Below, piece by piece: positions 1-5,650 of a DNA stretch of 6,396 nt (the stretch's first letter is position 1; every line of letters starts with the position of its first letter). The position numbers and the translations under genes were made by a program. The notes beneath the pieces are model-generated. The model did not search any database, had not been told where the DNA came from, and saw only the letters and a list, made by a program, of their open reading frames with translations. Source of the DNA: a bacterium (GTDB lineage: Bacteria; Electryoneota; RPQS01). The stretch covers positions 1 through 6,396 of the forward strand of contig JAHIZR010000049.1 of assembly GCA_018814465.1 (NCBI GenBank). The letters are read 5' to 3'.

Positions 1-209
1 ATATTGTTAAGCGCTATGCGAATGCGAAGGAGCATTTCTGGGTACAGGAAGAACCGGAGAACATGGGTGCCTGCTCTTTCATGCGGCGCAAGTTCCATGT
101 TTGTCCGTTGAAATATATCTCGCGCAAGGAAGCTTGCACACCCGCCACAGGCTTCGCCGAACTGCATATCGAGGAGCAGCAGGCGATTCTCGAACAAGCC
201 TTTGCTTAA
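1..209 (+). CDS. sucA: 2-oxoglutarate dehydrogenase E1 component, C-terminal fragment (5' end outside window)
   Basis: This is the last 68 codons of an E1 subunit, read from position 3 and ending at TAA 207-209. The first two bases finish a codon that begins outside the window. E1 is the thiamine-diphosphate enzyme that decarboxylates 2-oxoglutarate and passes the succinyl group to the lipoyl arm of E2 in the cytoplasm. The visible tail has the family's conserved QEEPENMGA segment (residues 15-23 of the fragment), the block RKEACTPATGF (41-51), which matches the R-x-A-x-x-PA-x-G block of SucA proteins, and an HIEEQQ helix (55-60) close to the end. The catalytic ThDP domains are upstream and cannot be judged. 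The sucB gene 69 bp downstream supports the call. A homologous 2-oxoacid decarboxylase/dehydrogenase of Kgd type would share this tail, so the exact subtype is open. Confidence 0.9.
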   Translation, partial: IVKRYANAKEHFWVQEEPENMGACSFMRRKFHVCPLKYISRKEACTPATGFAELHIEEQQAILEQAFA

Positions 210-223
210 TAATTCTTCCCTGA

Positions 224-263
224 ACTCCGCCGAGGCATGTGTCCCCGCGTGCCCGGAACCTAA
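224..263 (+). repeat. 40-nt extragenic hairpin repeat, copy 1 (sucA-sucB gap)
   Basis: This segment matches 1570-1609 at 36 of 40 positions. It folds into a hairpin: 230-232 pair with 254-256, A233 is bulged, 234-241 pair with 246-253 (with wobbles at 238/249 and 240/247), and the loop is TCCC at 242-245. A common tail, GGAACCTAA, closes the repeat. The copy begins 14 nt after the sucA stop and has no following T-run, so it is not a standard intrinsic terminator. It resembles REP-type extragenic palindromes in size and location. A role in mRNA stability or processing between the E1 and E2 cistrons is inference only. Confidence 0.8.
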
Positions 264-267
264 CAAA

Positions 268-275
268 CTAATACA
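268..275 (+). promoter_or_regulatory. CTAATACA motif before sucB
   Basis: The octamer CTAATACA ends 3 nt before the sucB ATG and recurs before lpdA and the first permease gene. Here it begins a direct repeat, CTAAT-ACA-CTAAT (268-280), that runs into the start codon. No purine-rich Shine-Dalgarno sequence lies between it and the ATG. TAATAC could serve as a -10-like box, which would put transcription start at about the ATG, or the motif could be a translation-initiation enhancer. I see no good -35 partner at this site. Function is not known. Confidence 0.35.
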
Positions 276-278
276 CTA

Positions 279-1568
279 ATGCTCGAAATTAAAATCCCCA
301 GCCCCGGAGAGTCCATCACCGAAGTTACCATCTCCAACTGGCTGAAATCCGACGGCGACTATGTCGACAAGGACGATGAACTCTTTGAAATCGAATCGGA
401 CAAAGCAACGCTCTCCGTTTCCGCTGAAGCCGGCGGTGTCTTGAAGATTCTCATTCCAGAAGGTGAGAATGTGGAAGTCGGCGCGGTCGCCGCAACGATT
501 GATACCGCTGCCAAGGCGGAATCCGTCGTCACTGTCAAGCAGGAAGGCGCGCCCGTCATCACCGATCCGACCAAGCCGATGAAGACAGCCGCTCCCGTGG
601 AAGCCGAACCTCAGCCGAGCCACGCCGCAGGCGCTCCCTCGCCCGTCGCGCGCAAGCTGATGGAAGAGAAAGGCATCGCGGCGGATACGATCAAGGGCAG
701 CGGTCCCGGCGGACGCATTACCAAAGCTGATGTGCTTGCCTATACACCCGAATCCGCACCACAACAAGCCGCACCGGCAGAACAGACCGCACCAATAGCA
801 ACAACTCCTGCGCCGCAAGCGGAGAAGCTTGTCCCGGCGGCACCGCCCAAGATCGAAATCTCCGGCAGCCGCAATGAGCGGCGCGAGAAGATGTCCAAGC
901 TTCGCCTGAAGGTCAGCGAGCGGCTCGTCGCGGTGAAGAACCAGACTGCCATGCTCACGACCTTCAATGAAGTGGACATGTCAGAAATCATCGCGCTGCG
1001 CAAGACCTATAAGGATGAATTTGAGAAGCAGCACGGCGTGCGGCTCGGTTTCATGTCGCTTTTCACGAAAGCGGTAACCGAAGCGCTGAAACACTACCCT
1101 GCGATCAATGCTTTCATCGACGGCGACGAAGTCGTCTATCACGACTATGTCGACATCTCTATTGCCGTGCAGGCTCCGCGCGGATTGGTCGTGCCCGTGA
1201 TTCGCAACGCCGAGTCTCTTTCACTGGATCAAATCGAAAAAGAGGTCGCTCGTCTCGCCGACCGCGCCCGCAATAATCAATTAACGATTGACGAGATGAC
1301 CGGCGGCACCTTCACGATTTCCAATGGCGGAGTTTTCGGATCACTGCTGTCAACTCCGATTCTGAACCCTCCTCAGAGCGGCATTCTCGGCATGCATAAA
1401 ACCGAGGAGCGTCCCATCGCTCTGAACGGTCAGGTCGTGATTCGCCCCATGATGTATCTTGCTTTCTCCTATGACCATCGCATCATCGACGGCCGCGAGT
1501 CCGTCGGCTTCCTCGTCAAGGTTAAAGAGAATCTCGAAAACCCCGTACGCATGCTCCTGCAGGTTTAG
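279..1568 (+). CDS. sucB: Dihydrolipoyllysine-residue succinyltransferase (E2 of 2-oxoglutarate dehydrogenase)
   Basis: This is the E2 core of the complex: it carries the succinyl group on a swinging lipoyl arm and transfers it to CoA. The 429-residue protein has the full family layout. An N-terminal lipoyl domain spans about 1-77, with the lipoylated lysine expected at K42 in ESDKAT. An Ala/Pro/Glu-rich linker follows, then the E3/E1-binding domain at about 119-155 (PSPVARKL, GPGGRITKADV), a second Ala/Pro linker to about 192, and the catalytic domain from about 197 to the end. The active-site motif DHRIIDG places His400 and Asp404 as catalytic residues. The NGGVFGSLLSTPI block is typical of succinyl- rather than acetyltransferases. 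The ATG at 279 is fixed by the conserved lipoyl-domain start (EIKIPSPGES), although no Shine-Dalgarno sequence is visible. Its neighbours are E1 upstream and E3 downstream. Nothing is truncated or missing. Confidence 0.97.
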   Translation: MLEIKIPSPGESITEVTISNWLKSDGDYVDKDDELFEIESDKATLSVSAEAGGVLKILIPEGENVEVGAVAATIDTAAKAESVVTVKQEGAPVITDPTKPMKTAAPVEAEPQPSHAAGAPSPVARKLMEEKGIAADTIKGSGPGGRITKADVLAYTPESAPQQAAPAEQTAPIATTPAPQAEKLVPAAPPKIEISGSRNERREKMSKLRLKVSERLVAVKNQTAMLTTFNEVDMSEIIALRKTYKDEFEKQHGVRLGFMSLFTKAVTEALKHYPAINAFIDGDEVVYHDYVDISIAVQAPRGLVVPVIRNAESLSLDQIEKEVARLADRARNNQLTIDEMTGGTFTISNGGVFGSLLSTPILNPPQSGILGMHKTEERPIALNGQVVIRPMMYLAFSYDHRIIDGRESVGFLVKVKENLENPVRMLLQV

Positions 1569-1569
1569 T

Positions 1570-1609
1570 ACTCCGCCGAGGCATCCGTCCTCGGGTGCCC
1601 GGAACCTAA
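1570..1609 (+). repeat. 40-nt extragenic hairpin repeat, copy 2 (sucB-lpdA gap)
   Basis: This second copy of the element at 224-263 begins one base after the sucB TAG. It makes the same hairpin: 1576-1578 pair with 1600-1602, A1579 is bulged, 1580-1587 pair with 1592-1599, and the loop is TCCT at 1588-1591. Compared with copy 1, G239-C248 has become C1585-G1594, and the T240/G247 wobble has become C1586-G1593. The only other change is in the loop. This copy can also form a competing stem, CCGAGG (1576-1581) with CCTCGG (1589-1594), which copy 1 cannot form. No T-run follows, so simple intrinsic termination is unlikely. Confidence 0.8.
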
Positions 1610-1610
1610 T

Positions 1611-1666
1611 TTGTCATTCCGGAAAATCAACGAGTCTTCGTAGTTGATTTATCCGGAATCCCGAAT
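1611..1666 (+). repeat. Palindromic element with 16-bp stem, possible MITE-like or REP-like insertion
   Basis: Positions 1616-1631 (ATTCCGGA then AAATCAAC) pair with 1643-1659 (GTTGATTT, a bulged A1651, then TCCGGAAT). This gives 16 Watson-Crick pairs around an 11-nt loop at 1632-1642. The ends, TCATTCC and GGAATCC, resemble small dispersed palindromes seen in many bacterial genomes. The element is bordered by CTAAT at 1606-1610 and CTAAT at 1667-1671, which could be a 5-bp target duplication. However, CTAAT is common in these gaps, so that may be chance. There is no T-run after the hairpin. Only one copy is in the window, so its repeat status is inferred. Confidence 0.65.
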
Positions 1667-1674
1667 CTAATACA
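1667..1674 (+). promoter_or_regulatory. CTAATACA motif before lpdA
   Basis: This is the same octamer as before sucB and the first permease gene, here ending 13 nt before the lpdA ATG. If TAATAC (1668-1673) is a -10-like box, TTGATT (1644-1649) on the right arm of the adjacent palindrome sits 18 nt upstream as a possible -35. That would mean the inserted palindrome supplies part of a promoter. The match is weak, and an alternative role near the ribosome-binding region is equally possible. Confidence 0.35.
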
Positions 1675-1687
1675 TAAAGAGACCTCC

Positions 1688-3088
1688 ATGAAATACGACG
1701 TTGCAGTGATCGGCTCCGGACCCGGCGGTTATGTCGCCGCGATCCGTTGCGCCCAACTGGGGATGAAAACCGCGCTCATCGAGCGCTACGCGACCTTAGG
1801 CGGCACTTGTCTGAACGTGGGCTGCATTCCGTCCAAGGCGCTGCTCGATTCCAGCGAACACTTTCACAACGCAAAAGCTCACTTCGCCGATCACGGAATT
1901 AAAACAACCGGCGTCAGCGTGGACTGGAAAACGATGTTCGCGCGCAAAGATAAAGTCGTTGCCGATACCTGCGCGGGCGTCGAATTTCTGATGAAAAAGA
2001 ATAAAATCGACCGTCTGCACGGGCATGGCACGTTCTTAGGCGGCAAAGCCATCAGTATCGAAAGTCCCGACGGTAAAACTTCCGAGATCACGGCGGAGCA
2101 TTCTATTATTGCCACGGGATCCAAGCCCTCCGCGTTGCCTTTCGCTCCCTTCGATAAAAAGCGCATCATCAGTTCCACTGAAGCGCTTTCGCTAAAGACG
2201 CTTCCCAAGGAATTGATCGTCATCGGCGCCGGTGTCATCGGCTGCGAAATCGGCTCGGTCTATGCACGGCTCGGCAGCACGGTCACGATCTTCGAGTTCA
2301 TGCCGTCCGCGATCCCCACAATGGACATGACGATGGGCAAGGAACTGGAACGCTCCCTGAAAAAACTCGGTATCGATCTGAAGCTAAGCCATACAGTGAA
2401 AGCTATTGATGTAAAAGGCAAGCGCGTTACGGTCGTCGCGGAAGACAAATCCGGCAAAGCTGTGGAAGCCTTGAGTGATTACTGCATGGTCGCGGTCGGT
2501 CGCCGTCCCTACACCGAACATCTCGGACTGGAAAACATCAAACTGAAGCCCAACGAACGCGGCTTCATCTCCGTTAACCAGTATCTCGAGACAGCCTGTC
2601 CGGGAGTTTACGCCATCGGCGACGTTATCGGCGGCGCGATGCTGGCTCACAAAGCCGAAGACGAAGGCGTGTTTGTTGCCGAACGCATTGCCGGACAAAA
2701 ACCGCATATCAATTATCGCGCGATCCCGTGGGTGGTCTATACGTGGCCGGAAGTGGCCGGAGTCGGCTATACGGAGCAGGAATTGAAGCACGAAGGCAAG
2801 CCTTATAAGTCCGGTTCGTTCTCCTATCGCGCGCTGGGCCGTGCTCGCGCGGCCAACGAAACCGACGGTGTGGTGAAAGTTCTCGCCGATAACGCGACCG
2901 ATGAAATCCTCGGCGTTCACATCTTCGGAGCGCGGGCCGCGGATATGATTGCCGAAGCGGTCACAGCCATCGAATTTCGCGCCAGCGCCGAGGACATCGC
3001 CCGTATCTCGCACGCCCACCCCACCTTCACCGAAGCGATCCGCGAAGCCTGCCTCGCCGCCACCGACAATCGCGCCATCCACTCCTGA
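1688..3088 (+). CDS. lpdA: Dihydrolipoyl dehydrogenase (E3 of 2-oxoacid dehydrogenase complexes)
   Basis: E3 is a cytoplasmic FAD flavoprotein that reoxidises the dihydrolipoyl arm of E2 and reduces NAD+. The 466-residue length is normal for the family. In order, the sequence shows the FAD dinucleotide fold GSGPGG (residues 9-14), the redox-active disulfide GGTCLNVGCIPSK with Cys41 and Cys46, an NAD-binding GAGVIG (180-185) followed by an acidic residue at the end of the second strand (TIFEF), the second FAD motif AIGD (Asp312), and a C-terminal dimerisation domain with HAHPTFTE. In that last motif His444 and Glu449 form the proton-relay pair contributed to the partner active site. The ATG follows a weak purine run (AGAGA, 1677-1681) and the N-terminus aligns with the FAD fold, so the start is secure. 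It follows sucB and probably serves this complex, and may also serve other lipoyl enzymes in the cell. Confidence 0.97.
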   Translation: MKYDVAVIGSGPGGYVAAIRCAQLGMKTALIERYATLGGTCLNVGCIPSKALLDSSEHFHNAKAHFADHGIKTTGVSVDWKTMFARKDKVVADTCAGVEFLMKKNKIDRLHGHGTFLGGKAISIESPDGKTSEITAEHSIIATGSKPSALPFAPFDKKRIISSTEALSLKTLPKELIVIGAGVIGCEIGSVYARLGSTVTIFEFMPSAIPTMDMTMGKELERSLKKLGIDLKLSHTVKAIDVKGKRVTVVAEDKSGKAVEALSDYCMVAVGRRPYTEHLGLENIKLKPNERGFISVNQYLETACPGVYAIGDVIGGAMLAHKAEDEGVFVAERIAGQKPHINYRAIPWVVYTWPEVAGVGYTEQELKHEGKPYKSGSFSYRALGRARAANETDGVVKVLADNATDEILGVHIFGARAADMIAEAVTAIEFRASAEDIARISHAHPTFTEAIREACLAATDNRAIHS

Positions 3089-3109
3089 CAATTTCATCTG
3101 TAACTTTTC

Positions 3110-3138
3110 TTGCGCTCCTCGGTCTGATTTTATATATT
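3110..3138 (+). promoter_or_regulatory. Candidate sigma70-type promoter for the permease operon
   Basis: TTGCGC (3110-3115) and TATATT (3133-3138) are separated by 17 nt, and the -10 lies in the most AT-rich stretch of the gap. The -10 matches TATAAT at 5 of 6 positions, but the -35 matches at only 3 of 6. Transcription would begin near 3145 and leave a leader of about 40 nt before the first permease ATG. It fits a change of functional theme between lpdA and the export genes. No terminator is visible after lpdA, so read-through is also possible. Confidence 0.45.
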
Positions 3139-3163
3139 TAACGGAAGAAACACACAGATTGCG

Positions 3164-3175
3164 CTAATACATTAG
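3164..3175 (+). promoter_or_regulatory. CTAATACA motif within a 12-bp inverted repeat before the first permease gene
   Basis: CTAATACA (3164-3171) recurs here 13 nt before the ATG, the same distance as before lpdA. In this copy it is part of a perfect short inverted repeat, CTAAT-AC-ATTAG (3164-3175), whose 3' end overlaps the AGGA ribosome-binding site (3174-3177). It could be an operator-like site or a -10-like element. Ten paired bases are too few to be convincing alone, and the interest comes from the recurrence. Confidence 0.35.
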
Positions 3176-3184
3176 GAATCGCGA

Positions 3185-4402
3185 ATGATCATAAGAATTG
3201 CCAGACGGGACATCATCAAATCCTGGAAGCGTTCGCTTGCGGTGGTCAGCGCTGTGGCGGTTTCTGTCGCGTTGCTTGAATTCGGCGGCGGTTATATGGA
3301 CGGATTCGAGGATAAATTCTATAAACAGGCGGTGCGCGAAACCGGACACATCATGATCACCGCTCCGGATTATCTGGATCGCCTGGATTTAATGCCCCTC
3401 ACTCCGAACCTGCGGTTGACTCCCTCGCTGCTCGACTCGCTGCGGTCTTTCCCGCACATCTCAAATGTTCGTCCGATCTTTCGCTACGGCGCGCTGGCCA
3501 ATTCCCCCGATCGCACACTCGAAATGCAGGTCATCGGCTCTTCGGTCGAAGGACTTAGTAAAATCTATGAGCGCCTTGAAAAAGCTGTCGTAGACGGCCG
3601 TTTCATCGATGGCGCGAACCAGATTATGATCGGCAAAGAAGCCGCTGAATTGCTCGATGTCAAGGCGGGCGACAAACTGATCCTGCTGACAACCAATGTC
3701 TACGGCAGCATGTCGGCGGTGGAACCGGAGATTGTCGGCATCTATCACAGCCTGAATGATATTGAGAACTCGACATTCGTACTCGCCGACCTTACGCTGT
3801 CGCAGAAACTGCTGGGATTGGAAGGGCGCGTCACGGAAATATCGCTTGAACTGACATCGCATGAGTATGTCGATGAAGTCCTGCCCATCGTAAAAAACTC
3901 ACTCGGGACAGGCTGCGATGTTACCTCCTGGAAAGAAAATCAAGCCAGCCTGATTTCCATGCTGGAAATCTCGAAGATCGGCATGGGAATTCTTTCCGCG
4001 ATCATTTTGATCGTTGCCGCGCTGGGGATGATCAACACCTTCCTCATCAGCGTGCTGGAGCGACTCCCTGAATTTGGCACACTGCGTGCAATTGGATTGC
4101 GCTCATCTCAATTGATGGTGATGGTCGTCGTGCAAGGCTTGTTTCTGGGAATTATCGGCACGATTGCCGGATTGATTATCGGCTTGCCTGTCGTATTCTA
4201 CTTTCAGGCGCATCCCTTCGATCTGGGCGAAGCCATGCAGGGAATTCAGGGCATCGACAGCCTGCTCTGGTTCGCCTTCCGCTGGGATACCACGATCTGG
4301 ATCACAGTACTCGGAATCGCCATCGCCATTTTCGCGAGTTTGTACCCGGCTTATTACGTCGGCAAACAAAAACCGGTTGATGTCTTGAGGAATATCGCAT
4401 GA
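3185..4402 (+). CDS. FtsX/LolC-E-family ABC transporter permease, first of pair
   Basis: This is an inner-membrane permease of the MacB/FtsX superfamily, in which a cytoplasmic ATPase drives periplasmic motion rather than passage through a channel. The 405 residues match LolC/LolE length. The protein has a basic N-terminus, TM1 at about 17-36, a periplasmic domain (MacB_PCD-like) of about 220 residues, and three C-terminal helices at about 265-288, 313-339 and 369-391. The cytoplasmic loop after TM2 carries the FtsX signature ERLPEFGTLRAIG (292-304). The C-terminus ends in a PVDVLRNIA tail typical of these permeases. AGGA at 3174-3177, 7 nt before the ATG, supports the start. The stop overlaps the next permease start (ATGA), so the two are translationally coupled and probably form a heterodimer. 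The substrate is unknown; lipoprotein or lipid export is suggested by the downstream LolA-like gene. Confidence 0.88.
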   Translation: MIIRIARRDIIKSWKRSLAVVSAVAVSVALLEFGGGYMDGFEDKFYKQAVRETGHIMITAPDYLDRLDLMPLTPNLRLTPSLLDSLRSFPHISNVRPIFRYGALANSPDRTLEMQVIGSSVEGLSKIYERLEKAVVDGRFIDGANQIMIGKEAAELLDVKAGDKLILLTTNVYGSMSAVEPEIVGIYHSLNDIENSTFVLADLTLSQKLLGLEGRVTEISLELTSHEYVDEVLPIVKNSLGTGCDVTSWKENQASLISMLEISKIGMGILSAIILIVAALGMINTFLISVLERLPEFGTLRAIGLRSSQLMVMVVVQGLFLGIIGTIAGLIIGLPVVFYFQAHPFDLGEAMQGIQGIDSLLWFAFRWDTTIWITVLGIAIAIFASLYPAYYVGKQKPVDVLRNIA

Positions 4403-5649
4403 ACTGGCTGTTTTTCAAACTCGGTGTCCGTAATGTCATTCGCCAGCGGCGGCGGTCGCTCTTCAATGTCCTGACGCTCGGCGTGAATACATCGATGCTG
4501 ATTCTGCTGATCGGAATCCTGCGCGGCTTCTATGTCATAACCATCGACAAGACCATTGATCTCCGCACGGGACATCTGCAGATTCACAAACAAGGCTACG
4601 AGCAGGAAAAGCGCCGCTTGCCGCTGGATATCACGATCGCGCATTCGCAATTGTTGAAGGATTCGCTCGAAACCTTGGAAAATGTGGTTGCCGCGAGTCC
4701 GAAAGTCATAGCCGCCGCCGCGATTTCCAATGGCCGCGAACGCACCGCTGTGCTCCTGAACGGCGTCTATCCTGCTTCGGAAAGCAGAGTCGGCGTCATT
4801 CTCAACAGTGTCGTCAAAGGTAAAGCGCTCTCCGATTCCAGTTGGGGAATTCTGATCGGCGACCGGCTCGCGGAACTGCTTGATGTGGAGGTCGGCTCTT
4901 CACTGCTGCTCTACGCGCGTACTCAACAGAATGCGAACAATCTGCTGGATGCCGAAGTAATCGGCATCTTCGACAGCGGCTTCGATCTGGCTGACCGCAC
5001 CATGATCTACGCTCCGATTGCCTACACGAATGCTCTGCTCGATATGCAGGATGAAGTCACCGAGATCGTCATCCGCGCGCCGAACTATCGTACCGTCCCC
5101 TTTCTTGTCGACGACATCAATCAGCTCGACGCCAGACTCGGCTATGACAGTCTCTTGGTCGAGCCGTGGTACGTCATCGCTAAAGAGGTGGTCGCGGGCA
5201 TCAAAGCGGATTTGGTCAGCTATGCGATTATCGGAATTATCTTGGTTATCCTTGCGGTTTTCGGTATCACCAATACCATGACCGTCAGTGTTTATGAGCG
5301 CACGGCGGAAATCGGCGCGCTGCGAGCGCTCGGTATGGAAAAAAAGCAGGTTCACCGCATGTTTTTAGCCGAGGGAATCGCGCTTGGTATCGGAGGTACG
5401 ATCATCGGCATTCTGCTCGGCTTGGTGTTCGTCTGGTATATGAGTAAATATGGCATCGCGCTGCCGAAGGACGCAGTGCAAAGCATCAGTTTCCCACTCG
5501 GCGATCATTTCTATGCCAAATCACAGTTTATTGACTGGGTGATCGGAAGCGGTTTAGCTCTGTTGTGCGCGCTCGCGGGAGCGGTCTTCCCCGCCCGTCG
5601 CGCTTCCAATGTCCCCGTCACAAGCGCCTTAGCAAGAGGAGTTCGTTGA
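4399..5649 (+). CDS. FtsX/LolC-E-family ABC transporter permease, second of pair
   Basis: This 416-residue partner of the preceding permease has the same topology but a clearly different sequence. It begins with a highly basic segment (RQRRR, 15-19) before TM1 at about 21-41. A periplasmic domain runs to about 270, and TM helices follow at about 272-292, 322-346 and 380-399. The FtsX signature is ERTAEIGALRALG (300-312) in the TM2-TM3 loop. The C-terminus PARRASNVPVTSALARG is the usual 'P-A-x-x-A-x-x-x-P' end of FtsX/LolE proteins. Its ATG overlaps the stop of the first permease by 4 nt, and the next gene starts 1 nt after its own TGA. This pairing and the sizes (LolC 399 and LolE 414 residues in E. 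coli) suggest a LolCE-like heterodimer. Calling it LolE outright would overreach, because many substrates are known for this superfamily. Confidence 0.88.
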   Translation: MNWLFFKLGVRNVIRQRRRSLFNVLTLGVNTSMLILLIGILRGFYVITIDKTIDLRTGHLQIHKQGYEQEKRRLPLDITIAHSQLLKDSLETLENVVAASPKVIAAAAISNGRERTAVLLNGVYPASESRVGVILNSVVKGKALSDSSWGILIGDRLAELLDVEVGSSLLLYARTQQNANNLLDAEVIGIFDSGFDLADRTMIYAPIAYTNALLDMQDEVTEIVIRAPNYRTVPFLVDDINQLDARLGYDSLLVEPWYVIAKEVVAGIKADLVSYAIIGIILVILAVFGITNTMTVSVYERTAEIGALRALGMEKKQVHRMFLAEGIALGIGGTIIGILLGLVFVWYMSKYGIALPKDAVQSISFPLGDHFYAKSQFIDWVIGSGLALLCALAGAVFPARRASNVPVTSALARGVR

Positions 5650-5650
5650 T

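Noticed and set aside
276..818. 180-codon open frame on the minus strand across the 5' half of sucB
   Set aside because: It lies fully antisense to a well-conserved gene; the translation is Cys/Gly/Arg-rich low-complexity sequence with no family resemblance.
224..1609. The two 40-nt repeats as a CRISPR array
   Set aside because: There are only two copies, separated by a whole gene, with no spacer-sized periodicity and no cas genes.
1459..1647. 62-codon plus-strand frame across the end of sucB
   Set aside because: It is an out-of-frame shadow of the conserved sucB C-terminus that runs into the repeats; its Ser-rich product has no support.
1570..1660. The two hairpins after sucB as intrinsic terminators
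   Set aside because: Neither stem is followed by a T-run, so standard Rho-independent termination is not supported. Attenuation or stabilisation remains possible.
2384..3097. 237-codon open frame on the minus strand over the 3' half of lpdA
   Set aside because: It is antisense to the conserved E3 interface domain and shows no recognisable domain; GC-rich codon use in lpdA explains the long open frame.
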